A DNA stretch of 64,000 bases from the NCBI RefSeq assembly GCF_040081925.1, contig NZ_JBEBMF010000002.1, positions 1,054,001 through 1,118,000 of the forward strand, written 5' to 3'. Under the pieces are notes generated by a model. That model saw nothing but the letters and a program-made list of their open reading frames with translations, did not search any database and was not told the origin of the DNA. This DNA comes from Mesorhizobium_K quangtriensis. Its GTDB lineage: Bacteria; Pseudomonadota; Alphaproteobacteria; Rhizobiales; Rhizobiaceae. Position 1 is the stretch's first letter. The number at the start of each line of letters is the position of its first letter. Below, in pieces: positions 44,321 through 52,825 of this stretch. A program made the translations under genes and the position numbers.

Positions 44321-45385
44321 CTAGCGGACGGCCGTGATGACGCGATTGATGAAATCAAATTTTTGCACCACCGGAATCGGCATTACAAACGGATAGGCAC
44401 TCGGCTGCCCCATAGACTGCTGGATCGTGTTGAGAGCGAGGCTGATCGGCACCCAGGCGTCAACGATCTGCTGGGCGTTCACGGCCCGGTATGGATCGAA
44501 GGTGACTGCCGCGGCCAGGTCATCGTGAAGAGACGGCGCAACCGAAATTCCGAAAGCCTGGGCGGATTCCAGCGTGTCCACGATGTGAAAGAAATGTGCC
44601 CAGCATTCTGCAAAATCTTCAGATGGATGGCAGCTTGCGTAGGTGGAGATGAAATTCTCTGACCAGTTTGCAGGCGGTCCCTCGGTATAGTTGCGCTGCA
44701 GCGCCGCTGCGTAATCTTCGCGCTCGTCACCGAACAGAAAACGCGCCTCCTCGATCATGTCGCTTTGTTCGACAAGCAGCTGAAAATAGACGTGTCCGAT
44801 CTCATGGCGGAAATGTCCGAGCAACGTGCGATACGGCTCTCCCATCGAGACGCGCATCGTTTCGCGTACGACATCGTCAGCTTCCGCAGCGCGAAGGCTT
44901 ATCAGCCCGTCTTCGTGACCCGTCATTGACGGCACCAGGTTGCCGACCTCATCGATTGCGTCCTCAAGAAAATCGAAAACCAGACCGCGTTGAGGATCGA
45001 CGTCGCGACCGGGCCGCGGCAGACCGAAACGCAGGATTGAATAAAAGAGATGGCGCTGTGCGGCGCCGATCCTGTGAAAACGTTCCAGGCCTTGAGGCGT
45101 GTCGGTATTTGGAACCAGCCTGTTGTATCTGGCCGGTATCGCTAGTGGGTTGGGATCGTCCGACCTCACCAACCAATTGCTACCGTCTACCGGCGCGTTA
45201 GCGCAAAAGCGCCAGGTTTCATCCGGGCGGGATGCGATGCGCCAGAGCCCTTCACCAGCCTGCTTAAGCGTGTGCAAGGTCATGGTGTCAGGGGCAAAGC
45301 CTACTGGTGCGCCGCCCGCTCCAACGCTGAAGTGATTATCGAAATAAAGCGGCAGGCCGCTGACGTCGCACTTCCATAGGCGCAC
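44321..45385 (-). CDS. Putative zinc-binding metallopeptidase (Peptidase_Mx type)
   Basis: The 354-residue protein has the zinc motif HFRHEIGHVYF (HEIGH at 194-198) and a downstream acidic ligand region HPSEDFAECWAHF (about 253-265). Family members usually open with a CxxC zinc ribbon followed by LYFEN. Here the start is KCDVSGLPLYFDN, with only one of the four cysteines at that point and another at Cys61, so the ribbon is degenerate. No signal peptide is seen, so it is probably cytoplasmic. It stands alone; substrate unknown. Confidence 0.8.
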   Translation of the reverse strand: MRLWKCDVSGLPLYFDNHFSVGAGGAPVGFAPDTMTLHTLKQAGEGLWRIASRPDETWRFCANAPVDGSNWLVRSDDPNPLAIPARYNRLVPNTDTPQGLERFHRIGAAQRHLFYSILRFGLPRPGRDVDPQRGLVFDFLEDAIDEVGNLVPSMTGHEDGLISLRAAEADDVVRETMRVSMGEPYRTLLGHFRHEIGHVYFQLLVEQSDMIEEARFLFGDEREDYAAALQRNYTEGPPANWSENFISTYASCHPSEDFAECWAHFFHIVDTLESAQAFGISVAPSLHDDLAAAVTFDPYRAVNAQQIVDAWVPISLALNTIQQSMGQPSAYPFVMPIPVVQKFDFINRVITAVR

Positions 45386-45449
45386 CTAATCATTCTCCAT
45401 ACGTTTTGATTTAGATCGCTGCGCGATATCGCCTGGCTGATTTCCGCGC

Positions 45450-45737
45450 TCACTCGGCTATAGACACTTCTTGACCGAGCGCAGCCAGCCCGATCACCAT
45501 TATGATGTCCTGCCTGGAGATCGTCGAGGGTAGCTGTCCCTCGACATCGTCGATCGCTGCTTTCAAATCCAACTTGCCATCAACGGCGGGCGGTCGGCTC
45601 AAGTCTTTTCGGATGGAAGGCCGCGTCATAGCGCTTTGATAAGGCAACTGATCTGCTTCCGGCGGCAATAACAAATGTTTGACCCACGTCCCCACGATCG
45701 CGCTCTGGGAGCAGCGGCGATTGTTTCGCTTTGGCAC
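45450..45737 (-). CDS. Small hypothetical protein
   Basis: The 95-residue frame has a C-terminal part that reads like a folded protein (VDGKLDLKAAIDDVEGQLPS and ISRQDIIMVIGLAALGQE) while the first 45 residues are less convincing. I do not recognise a family. It lies between the metallopeptidase and a broken MFS gene on the same strand. A shorter start at an internal ATG (MTRPSIRKDL) is possible. Confidence 0.4.
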   Translation of the reverse strand: MPKRNNRRCSQSAIVGTWVKHLLLPPEADQLPYQSAMTRPSIRKDLSRPPAVDGKLDLKAAIDDVEGQLPSTISRQDIIMVIGLAALGQEVSIAE

Positions 45738-45851
45738 TGCCTTGATCTTGCTGGGCTCTCCCGTCGCGCTGCCTCGGCAAGATTAGAGTTAATCAGAGGC
45801 AAGCCAGATGGAGCATGGCAAACCGGATCTCAGCGATCCCTCAGTGGTCGA

Positions 45852-46540
45852 TCAGCTTAAGCGAGATGAATGTCTGGCGATCCACGGCGATCGGTCCGGT
45901 CGCAGCGATCGCGGCCGCCTCGTCTTGTCGTTGGCGGCGGCTCCCGCAAGGCTCGCCAGGCAGAGAGCCCCGACAACCAGGACCACGATGCCTATCCGCC
46001 AGAAGGCGGCGTCCGGCGCCGCCGTGGCGATCCAAGTGCCCAGCGCGACCGGCAACACGATACCGCTGAGGGCGAATGCTCCCATGGCGAGGCCAATTGC
46101 CTTCGCGCGAACCCGTGCCGGCATCGAGGCTGCCAGCGACAGGGCAAGGCCGTATGCCATTCCCGAGCCCGCGCCGAGTCCGACCCCGTATCGAAGGCGA
46201 GCATGGTCCAGGAGGCAGACATGCTGAAAGCGAGATGGCCGCCCGCAATCAACGCAAAGGCCAGACCGGTCCCAGACATTCGTCCGATCCGCGCTAAAAT
46301 TGCCGGCAGGATGGAAACGCCAACCGTGAAACTGATGAGGGCCAGCGAAGAAATGAGCCCGAGGTCCGCACGGTTCAGCCCCGGTGCGGCTTCCATCGGC
46401 AAAATGAAAAGGCTCCAGATGTAAAGCAGGCCTGCCGCTCCGTTCGCAAGAATGGCGGCGGCCAACAGCAGGACGGCTTTTCCGGATCGGTCTTCTGCGG
46501 CCGAGGCTGGTAAACGCGTTCGAGCAGCACCACGGCGCCA
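45852..46540 (-). pseudogene. MFS transporter N-terminal half, frameshifted
   Basis: One frame gives ILANGAAGLLYIWSLFILPM and the A-loop-like ILARIGRMSGTGLAFALIA, ending at WTMLAF. After a 1-bp deletion near 46191-46193 the next frame gives YGVGLGAGSGMAYGLALSLA and then ARVRAKAIGLAMGAFALSG, ending at a stop at 45852. Together these encode about six membrane helices of an OFA-like MFS protein; the second half of the usual twelve helices is missing. A frameshift plus truncation indicates a decayed gene. Confidence 0.65.
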
Positions 46541-46899
46541 GTTCCAAGGCCGTCCTGGCCCTCCGCCTGATGCTCTATACCGTCGCGGCCCCGAGGACAT
46601 CTGCCGCATGGGATGGCAAAACGTACGAAGAAGGCGAACCGGAAGACGCTCGGCGACTCCGGCATGGCGAAGCGTCTGAAGTCGAGCAATAAGACATCTG
46701 CTACTAGGACTATGTAATTCAAACCGTTGTTATGTCGTCGGCTACGCGCTAGGCGCGCCTCGGCAGCTTTGGGCCGGCTGCTGACTGTCCGGTTATGGCC
46801 GAGAAACCGAGAAAGCCGACCTACGCTTTTGCTGCAGCCGGTTGCAACCAACTGCTGAACTGCGGAGAGATGCCAAGAGCAAGATTCATCATCCTAAAC
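46541..46899. other. Gap between broken MFS gene and lrp-type gene
   Basis: This stretch of about 360 bp has only short overlapping frames on both strands with no family features. It may contain the start region of the decayed transporter and the transcription end of the liv operon. I see no clear terminator. Confidence 0.4.
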
Positions 46900-47397
46900 T
46901 CAACCATTGTCGTCACTATCGAGTAGCTTGGCCAATGGATAGCCCTCATATCGCTTGACCACTTTGGTGACGACGTAGGTGAAATAGACCGAGATGCCGA
47001 TTTCTCGAGTCAGCAGGTCATCGATTATGTCCTGGTAGTGGCTGATATTGCGGACGACGATCTGCATGATGTAGTCGATTCCGCCACCAACCGCGTGGCA
47101 CACCACCACCTCGGGGATCTGCTTTACCGCCTGCTCGAAGCGCGTAAAGTGCGCCTGCGTGTGATATTGCAGCGTGAGCGTTGTGAAGATCGTTTCGCAC
47201 TTCACCAGGCGGCTTAGATCGATCTCCGCATAATAGCCGCGCACCAAGCCTTTTTGCTCGAGTTTTTGTAGCCTGTCCCAACAGGACGAAAGCGAAAGGC
47301 CGACAGCCGACGCAAGCTCGACCTTCTTCGTCCTGCCGTTCTTCTGCAGGACAGCGAGAATTCGGACGTCTATGGCATCGAGTTTCTGACCCTGCAT
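46900..47397 (-). CDS. Lrp/AsnC-family transcriptional regulator
   Basis: The 165-residue protein has an N-terminal helix-turn-helix (LDAIDVRILAVLQKNGRTKK, VGLSLSSCWDRLQKLEQKGL) and a RAM ligand-binding domain (PEVVVCHAVGGGIDYIMQIVVRN). It lies 27 bp after the P1 peptidase gene, the last member of the long livK-to-dmpA unit, and probably controls that unit in response to an amino acid or related nitrogen compound. Confidence 0.92.
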   Translation of the reverse strand: MQGQKLDAIDVRILAVLQKNGRTKKVELASAVGLSLSSCWDRLQKLEQKGLVRGYYAEIDLSRLVKCETIFTTLTLQYHTQAHFTRFEQAVKQIPEVVVCHAVGGGIDYIMQIVVRNISHYQDIIDDLLTREIGISVYFTYVVTKVVKRYEGYPLAKLLDSDDNG

Positions 47398-47424
47398 CGG
47401 CCTTTGGATCGCTGAAGGTTAGTG

Positions 47425-48558
47425 TCAGATCGATCTACGGCCAAATTTGGTTTCAAGCCAGTCCCTTGGCAGCGCCGGGACGTAGTTCCCGTCACGGCCT
47501 GTCATGTCATCGTTGGCGATGAGCGCGTTGAGAATCGCTTCCTCGACGCTCTGGACGACTGCGTCGAAGAACGGGTCGATGTCGCAATCGGGTACATAGA
47601 GGGCCTGCGCCAATCGTCCGGGCGGCGAGCTCGCGGCTTCCGGATTCGCCGTCGAAAACGCCAGGAAAATGTCGCCGGAGCTGTGGTAGCCGAGCCCACC
47701 AGTCCATGCGACGCCAAGTGGCACGCGCCTCGCGAGCCTCTTCAATTGATGCGGCAGCAGCGGCGCGTCCGTCGCCACGACAGCGATGATCGATCCCTTT
47801 TCCCTGCGAGGCGTCCTCTCGATGATCTGAGGCTCCGCCAGTTCGGCACCCGCGCGAACGCCGCGTATCATCAGGTTCTTCCGGGGACCGAAGTTCGACT
47901 GGACGAAACTCCCGACGGTGAAAGTCCTGCCCTGCCAGCCGACAACGCGGGAGGCTGTTCCCGAACCTGCCTTGAACTGAAATGTGACCATTCCCGTGCC
48001 GCCGCCGATGCTGCCTTCGTCGATCGGGCCACTCGTGGCATTGTCGATCGCCGCAGCGACATGCTCGGCGGTCAGGTGGTGCCCGTTGATGTCGTTGAGG
48101 AAGCCGTCATAGGTCTCGGCAGCCACTGGCAAGCCCCAGCTGTCCTCAAGCGCATCAGGATCCTTGCCTCCCAACCAGCGGACGGTCGCATCGCGAGCAA
48201 CGCCGCAGGAATGCGTGTTGGTGATCGTCACTGGCAGGTTGAACGTTCCGATTTCCTCGATGAGGTGGGAGCCCGTCATTTCACCGTTGCCGTTGGCGCT
48301 GAACAGGCCGGCGAAGACGGGGCTGGCAAGCTCAGCCCTGGGGCGCGGGAGGATGGCGGTGACGCCGGTGCGAACAGGTCCCGTGCCGACGACCAGAGGA
48401 CCGTCACCTTCGATGAGCGTGGTGTAGCCGACAGCGACGCCGGGAACGTCGGTGATGGCGTTGTTCGGCCCGGGCGCGCCATCGAAGGGGATGTCGTAGA
48501 AGCGTGCCCTCGGAAGGCCGGACGGCGTTAGGCGCTTGGGGTCGTGTGGGGTCGTCAT
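47425..48558 (-). CDS. P1-family aminopeptidase (DmpA type, L-aminopeptidase/D-esterase)
   Basis: The 377-residue precursor belongs to peptidase family S58. The self-cleavage site is most likely Gly255-Ser256 in EKGSIIAVVATDAPLLPHQL, so Ser256 becomes the N-terminal nucleophile of the beta chain. EGSIGGGTGMV at 181-191 lines the active site and NTHSCGVARDA at 114-124 is conserved. Members cleave N-terminal residues from short peptides, beta-peptides or amino-acid amides. It is the sixth gene after livK in the importer operon, so it probably acts on the imported compound in the cytoplasm. Confidence 0.9.
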   Translation of the reverse strand: MTTPHDPKRLTPSGLPRARFYDIPFDGAPGPNNAITDVPGVAVGYTTLIEGDGPLVVGTGPVRTGVTAILPRPRAELASPVFAGLFSANGNGEMTGSHLIEEIGTFNLPVTITNTHSCGVARDATVRWLGGKDPDALEDSWGLPVAAETYDGFLNDINGHHLTAEHVAAAIDNATSGPIDEGSIGGGTGMVTFQFKAGSGTASRVVGWQGRTFTVGSFVQSNFGPRKNLMIRGVRAGAELAEPQIIERTPRREKGSIIAVVATDAPLLPHQLKRLARRVPLGVAWTGGLGYHSSGDIFLAFSTANPEAASSPPGRLAQALYVPDCDIDPFFDAVVQSVEEAILNALIANDDMTGRDGNYVPALPRDWLETKFGRRSI

Positions 48559-48600
48559 TTCTGTCTCACTTGGGGTCGTGTGGTCACGCGGACCCGTCTC

Positions 48601-49500
48601 TCATGTCGGATGGTCTAGGACAGGCGCCTTGTAGAACGGGATTGTCTCGATGCGCGGCTGCCATTTGCCGCCTTCGACCAGCCGGCCGACGTGATCGGAG
48701 ATATCGCCGAGAGTAGCGAACCAGACGCCTCCGACCGACTGCATGTGCTCGATGAGCTTCCTGATCGCAAGCGCCTGCGCGGGCCGGCCGCTGACAGCCG
48801 GATGCCAGACGGATACCCAGAGGCCGCCGAACTCACGCAGCGCGTCGAATTCGGCCTGATAGACCTCAAGCGCCTGCTGCGGAGAGGAAATCTTCATCAG
48901 GTAGTCGAATGCGCGGCTGGAGACGTACTGGTTGTAGTCGTCCACCGAAGCAGGGACAGGTATCTCAACCAGCTTGCCCTTGCCGTTGTCGAGGAGGATT
49001 GGCACATCGTCGGCAAACAGCGAGGAGTCGTAGTCGAAACCCGCCTCGATCAGAAGGTCGAAGGTCGCCGGGGACAGGCCATAATAGGGTGCGCGATAGC
49101 CGCGCGGCCGCTTGCCGGAAACCTTCGCCAGGGCTTCCGATCCGCGCGCCAGCGTCTCCCTCTCAGCTTCAACGCTCTGCTTGCTGGGCCATTCGTGGAA
49201 ATGACCGTGATGGCCGAGTTCGTTGCCGTGCTTCAGGATTGCCTCGATCGCCGACGGGTATGTTTCGGCCACCCAGCCCGGTACGAAACAGGTCATCGGA
49301 ACCTGGAGATCCCCGAAAAGCTTTGCAAGGCGCGGCGTCGCCACGAATGGATCGTAGCGCATGTGGGCCAGCGCATGCGGCATGGCCGGCGCGGCTGCTC
49401 CGTGCGCGGCATGCACGACGCTGTCGGCATCCACATCGAAACTGAACGCGACCGCGCACCGCGCGCCGTTCGGCCAGGGTGGCGGGTTCGTGATCATCAT
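48601..49500 (-). CDS. Polysaccharide deacetylase-fold hydrolase (PuuE/imidase-like)
   Basis: The 299-residue protein has a NodB-fold core: FSFDVDADSV (motif 1 Asp pair), HGNELGHHGHFHEW (metal His motif), RAPYYGLSP (motif 3) and a C-terminal SVWHPAVSGRP (motif 5 His). No signal peptide is present, so it is cytoplasmic and cannot act on the cell wall. Cytoplasmic members of this fold include PuuE allantoinase and cyclic imidases. It lies 4 bp after livF in the amino-acid-type importer operon, which supports a small-molecule amide or imide as substrate. GAGGTG precedes the ATG pair at 49500/49497. Confidence 0.85.
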   Translation of the reverse strand: MMITNPPPWPNGARCAVAFSFDVDADSVVHAAHGAAAPAMPHALAHMRYDPFVATPRLAKLFGDLQVPMTCFVPGWVAETYPSAIEAILKHGNELGHHGHFHEWPSKQSVEAERETLARGSEALAKVSGKRPRGYRAPYYGLSPATFDLLIEAGFDYDSSLFADDVPILLDNGKGKLVEIPVPASVDDYNQYVSSRAFDYLMKISSPQQALEVYQAEFDALREFGGLWVSVWHPAVSGRPAQALAIRKLIEHMQSVGGVWFATLGDISDHVGRLVEGGKWQPRIETIPFYKAPVLDHPT

Positions 49501-49504
49501 CACC

Positions 49505-50227
49505 TCAGCTGGTACGGACGCCACCGTCCATGAAAAGATCGTGAAGATGTCGCGTATCGATCTCCTTGGCGGGAACGTCAAGCGCCTGCCTGCCGCGCAC
49601 CAGCACGCAGACGCGGCTCGATATCGCCAGCGCCTTGTTGACGTTCTGCTCGACCAGCAGGATCGGCACGGACAGCCGCGAGTGTATTTCCGCGATCGAC
49701 TCGAAGACGAGATCGACCGTGGACGGCGCGAGATCGCTGCTCGGCTCGTCTAGCAGGAGTATGCTCGGCTTGATGAGCAGCGTCATGCCGATAGAAAGCA
49801 TGCGCCGCTCGCCGCCGCTCAGGTTACCTGCCTTCTCGCTCCGGCGCTCCTTGACGCGCGGAAAGAGGCCGAACACTTCGTCCACATCGGTAGCGAACTG
49901 CTTCGGGCGCAGGAATGCGCCCATGCGGAGGTTGTCCCAGACGGTCATGTCGGAAAACACGTTGCCGGTCTGGGGCACGTAGCCGAGTCCGCCGGCGGCG
50001 CGCTGGTGGGCCGGCATCGCGGTGATCTGCTTGCCGGCCAGCATCACGCTGCCCTCGCTGACCTGCGTCAGGCCCATCGCCGTCTTGAGCACTGTGGACT
50101 TGCCCGAGCCGTTGGCGCCGAGAACCGCGAGGATCTCGCCGGCACGAAGCTCCATCGACAGGTCGTTGAGCACAGTGACCGGACCATAGCCGGCCGTGAC
50201 ATTGGTGAAGGAGAGGATTTCACTCAT
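49505..50227 (-). CDS. livF: Branched-chain amino-acid-type ABC transporter ATPase
   Basis: The 240-residue protein has Walker A LGANGSGKSTVLKTAMG, signature NLSGGERRMLSIGM and Walker B ILLLDEPSSDL, followed by the short LivF C-terminus. Its ATG overlaps the stop of livG (ATGA). It works with LivG on the LivH/LivM pore. In this operon the substrate may be an amide or imide rather than a branched-chain amino acid. Confidence 0.92.
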   Translation of the reverse strand: MSEILSFTNVTAGYGPVTVLNDLSMELRAGEILAVLGANGSGKSTVLKTAMGLTQVSEGSVMLAGKQITAMPAHQRAAGGLGYVPQTGNVFSDMTVWDNLRMGAFLRPKQFATDVDEVFGLFPRVKERRSEKAGNLSGGERRMLSIGMTLLIKPSILLLDEPSSDLAPSTVDLVFESIAEIHSRLSVPILLVEQNVNKALAISSRVCVLVRGRQALDVPAKEIDTRHLHDLFMDGGVRTS

Positions 50228-50997
50228 GGCTCGTCCTCAGCCTCTGCCGGCTGCCCGAGATAGGACCGGATGACGGTCTCGTTTGAGCGGATTTCGGCGG
50301 GTGTGCCGGAGGCGATCACGCTGCCCGCGTCGAGGACATAGACCCGGTCGCAGACATTGGCGATCATGTCCATGTTGTGCTCGATCAGGATGACGATGCG
50401 GCCTTCGTCGCGCAGCGTCTTAAGGAAAGCGACCTGCTGCTCGATGAGCACCGGGTTGACGCCGGCTGCCGGTTCATCCAGCAGCATCACGGCAGGATCG
50501 GCCATCAGGAGCATGCCCATGGTGAGCAGCTTGCGCTGGCCGCCAGACAGGCTGCCGGCCAGATCGTTTGCCTTGTGGACCATGCCCAGCCGCTTCAGGA
50601 TCGACGTCGACCTTTCGGCTGCGGCGCGCTCCTGGTGGGCGACCCTGCCGGGCCGGAAAAAAAGGTTCGAGATCCGCTCGCCGCAATGGTCTGGTTCGCC
50701 GGCGAGCATGTTCTGGAACACTGTCAGCCGCTGCGCCAGCTTCGGGATCTGGAAAGTCCTGCCAACGCCCTTCTGGGCGACCTTGTCGGGTCGCCCCAAC
50801 GGCAGCGGCGCGCCGTTAAGCGTCACCTCGCCCCCGTTGGGCACATAAACGCCGCCGATCACGTTGAGCAGCGTCGACTTGCCGGAGCCATTTGGCCCGA
50901 TCAGCCCGGTCACCATGCCCGGTGGGGCCTCGATGCTGACGCGGTCGAGCGCTTTGAGGCCGCCGAAGCGTAGGCTCAGATCAGTCGCGGTCAACAT
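50224..50997 (-). CDS. livG: Branched-chain amino-acid-type ABC transporter ATPase
   Basis: The 257-residue protein has Walker A IGPNGSGKSTLLNVIGG, the family insertion VGRTFQIPKLAQRLTVFQNM, signature SLSGGQRKLLTMGM and Walker B VMLLDEPAAGVNP. The C-terminus contains VLDAGSVIASGTPAEI, the LivG hallmark. I use the ATG at 50997, with GGGAGG upstream; it overlaps the livM 3' end by 17 bp. Confidence 0.93.
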   Translation of the reverse strand: MLTATDLSLRFGGLKALDRVSIEAPPGMVTGLIGPNGSGKSTLLNVIGGVYVPNGGEVTLNGAPLPLGRPDKVAQKGVGRTFQIPKLAQRLTVFQNMLAGEPDHCGERISNLFFRPGRVAHQERAAAERSTSILKRLGMVHKANDLAGSLSGGQRKLLTMGMLLMADPAVMLLDEPAAGVNPVLIEQQVAFLKTLRDEGRIVILIEHNMDMIANVCDRVYVLDAGSVIASGTPAEIRSNETVIRSYLGQPAEAEDEP

Positions 50998-51856
50998 TGT
51001 GTGCCTCCCGCTTCTCGGCAATCAAGCCTTGCGGCCGGTAGATGAACATCAGGACGAGGATCAGACCAAATGCCGCAAGGCGCAGGTTCGCGATGAGGTC
51101 GGATGGAAGGTCGACCCACTGCGCGACGAAACGCGAAGACACGCCGAGCAACTGGATGACGGCTGCACCGATTACGACGCCTATGTTGCGCCCCGGGCCG
51201 CCGACGATGACCGCGGTCCAGATGATGAAGGTCTCCGTGACGGTGAAGCTCGTCGGCGCCACGTAGCCGCTGAAATGGCCGTAGGTGATGCCAGCTGCGG
51301 CAGCCATCATCCAGGCCGCCACCGAGACCGAGGCCTGATAGCGGATCGGATTGCGACCAAGCGTCGAGGCGAGCACCTCGTCTTCCCGGATCACCCGCAG
51401 CATGCGGCCGAAGGGCGAACGGCTTACCCGCTCGGCAAAAAAGAATGACACGACGAGCAGCGCGAGCGCGATGCAAAGCGCCAGCACGGGGCTGCCAAAA
51501 CGCGGCACGTTGAGGCCGTCCGCGCCCCCCGCCAGCGAAGGCGTGTTCAACATTGTGAGCCGAAAGATTTCGGCAGCACCGAGTGTGATGAGCGCCCAGT
51601 AGTCCTGCGAAAGCCTCTGTGCCGGCAGGATCACCGCCAGCGAAAGCAACGGCGCGAACAGCAACCCGCCGATGACGCCGATCCACCAGGGATAGCCGAA
51701 AGACGCAGCGATGCCAGCTGCATAGCTGCCGATCGCGAAGGGGAGTATCTGCCCGAAATTGACGAGACCGGTCATGCCGAACTGCAAATTCAGGCTGAGC
51801 GCGAGTACCGACCAGATGGCGATGACGGTGACCGAATATATGACGAAGTCGATCAT
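50981..51856 (-). CDS. livM: Branched-chain amino-acid-type ABC transporter permease
   Basis: The 291-residue membrane protein starts directly in a helix (MIDFVIYSVTVIAIWSVLAL) and carries the LivM signature NLQFGMTGLVNFGQILPFA. The ATPase-contact loop includes SPFGRMLRVIREDEVLASTL. It follows livH by 3 bp. It lacks the long N-terminal extension of enteric LivM, as is usual in rhizobia. Confidence 0.92.
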   Translation of the reverse strand: MIDFVIYSVTVIAIWSVLALSLNLQFGMTGLVNFGQILPFAIGSYAAGIAASFGYPWWIGVIGGLLFAPLLSLAVILPAQRLSQDYWALITLGAAEIFRLTMLNTPSLAGGADGLNVPRFGSPVLALCIALALLVVSFFFAERVSRSPFGRMLRVIREDEVLASTLGRNPIRYQASVSVAAWMMAAAAGITYGHFSGYVAPTSFTVTETFIIWTAVIVGGPGRNIGVVIGAAVIQLLGVSSRFVAQWVDLPSDLIANLRLAAFGLILVLMFIYRPQGLIAEKREAHNVDRD

Positions 51857-51859
51857 CGC

Positions 51860-52744
51860 CTACCTCTTGCCGCCGGCCGCGCGGCCGGATTTGAGGAGCA
51901 GGACGATTAGCAGCGCCAGCACCGCGATATAGTCGCGGAACTGCGTGGGAATGTGCCAGGGTTCGCCGAAGAACAGCGTGCCGAAGTCGATCCAGATCAG
52001 GAAATTCTGCGCGAAGGAAAGCACCAAGGCGCCAATGACTGCTCCGAAAACGTTCGACATACCGCCGATGGTGACGGCGGCGAACACCGGCAGCAGGATG
52101 ACGAGGTCGAGGCTCGGCTGCAGGCGCGTCTGCATGGCGAAAAGAGAACCACCGACGGCCGCGAGCGCGCCAGACAGGAACCACATCAGCCGGATGAGGC
52201 GCTCGCCTGGAATTCCGCGCGTCACCGCGAGGTCGTAATTGCTGGCAAGCGCCCGAAGCGCCGAACCGGTGCGCGTGCGGTATAGAAAGGCGTGAAGTCC
52301 AACCATCAGCACAGCGGTCGCGACGACAACCGTGATATCGAGGGTGGTGAATACGGCATCCTGGACGATGATGACCTCGCTCGGCACGTCGAAGACCTTG
52401 GCGGAACCGCCATAGATCACAGACAGCATAGAGCGGATGAAGAGCGCGACGCCCCACGAGACAATCATCTTGCCCTCCGCCGAGATACCGCGGATCCGGC
52501 TGAAGACGAGCACATCGATCAGGACGGCGATAATGCCGGTGCCGATCGCTGCGAGCAGCACGGCGATGACCATCGGAAGGCCGGGGATCGCCGCGAAGCT
52601 GTACGTCAGATAGCCGCCTACGATGGCAAGCTGGATATGCGCGAAGTTGGCGAAGCGCAGGACGGAATAGCTGAGCGAAACGCCCACAGCGATCACGGCG
52701 ATCTCGCTGGCGTAGACTATCGAATTGATAAAGACTTGAAGCAC
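51860..52744 (-). CDS. livH: Branched-chain amino-acid-type ABC transporter permease
   Basis: The 294-residue protein has about eight hydrophobic segments. IAVGVSLSYSVLRFANFAHI is the LivH signature, and SALRALASNYDLAVTRGI is the ATPase-contact loop. I start it at the GTG at 52744 (read VLQVFINSIVYASE), where the typical N-terminus begins, and not at a TTG 27 bp upstream. It lies just past the strong hairpin that follows livK. Confidence 0.9.
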   Translation of the reverse strand: MLQVFINSIVYASEIAVIAVGVSLSYSVLRFANFAHIQLAIVGGYLTYSFAAIPGLPMVIAVLLAAIGTGIIAVLIDVLVFSRIRGISAEGKMIVSWGVALFIRSMLSVIYGGSAKVFDVPSEVIIVQDAVFTTLDITVVVATAVLMVGLHAFLYRTRTGSALRALASNYDLAVTRGIPGERLIRLMWFLSGALAAVGGSLFAMQTRLQPSLDLVILLPVFAAVTIGGMSNVFGAVIGALVLSFAQNFLIWIDFGTLFFGEPWHIPTQFRDYIAVLALLIVLLLKSGRAAGGKR

Positions 52745-52776
52745 GTGACGTCCTGGTCGCCGGACACTCAAAAAAT

Positions 52777-52814
52777 AATATCAGCCGTCGCGGAGGACCG
52801 CGACGGCTGATATT
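52777..52814 (-). terminator. Strong intrinsic terminator/attenuator after livK
   Basis: Positions 52777-52793 and 52798-52814 form a 17-bp perfect stem (core CAGCCGTCGCGG) with a 4-base loop. On the minus strand the stem is followed by a T-run (ATTTTTTG). It begins 11 bp past the livK stop and lies 32 bp before the livH start, so it should end most transcripts after livK and let a fraction read into livHMGF. Confidence 0.85.
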
Positions 52815-52825
52815 TGGCGGCTGGA

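Noticed and set aside
47422..48531. Plus-strand frame of about 369 codons opposite the P1 peptidase
   Set aside because: It is antisense to a gene with clear S58 motifs.
51000..52457. Minus-strand frame of about 488 codons across livM and livH
   Set aside because: It lies in another frame of two clear permease genes. The translation is rich in Arg and His, typical of a shadow frame in GC-rich DNA.
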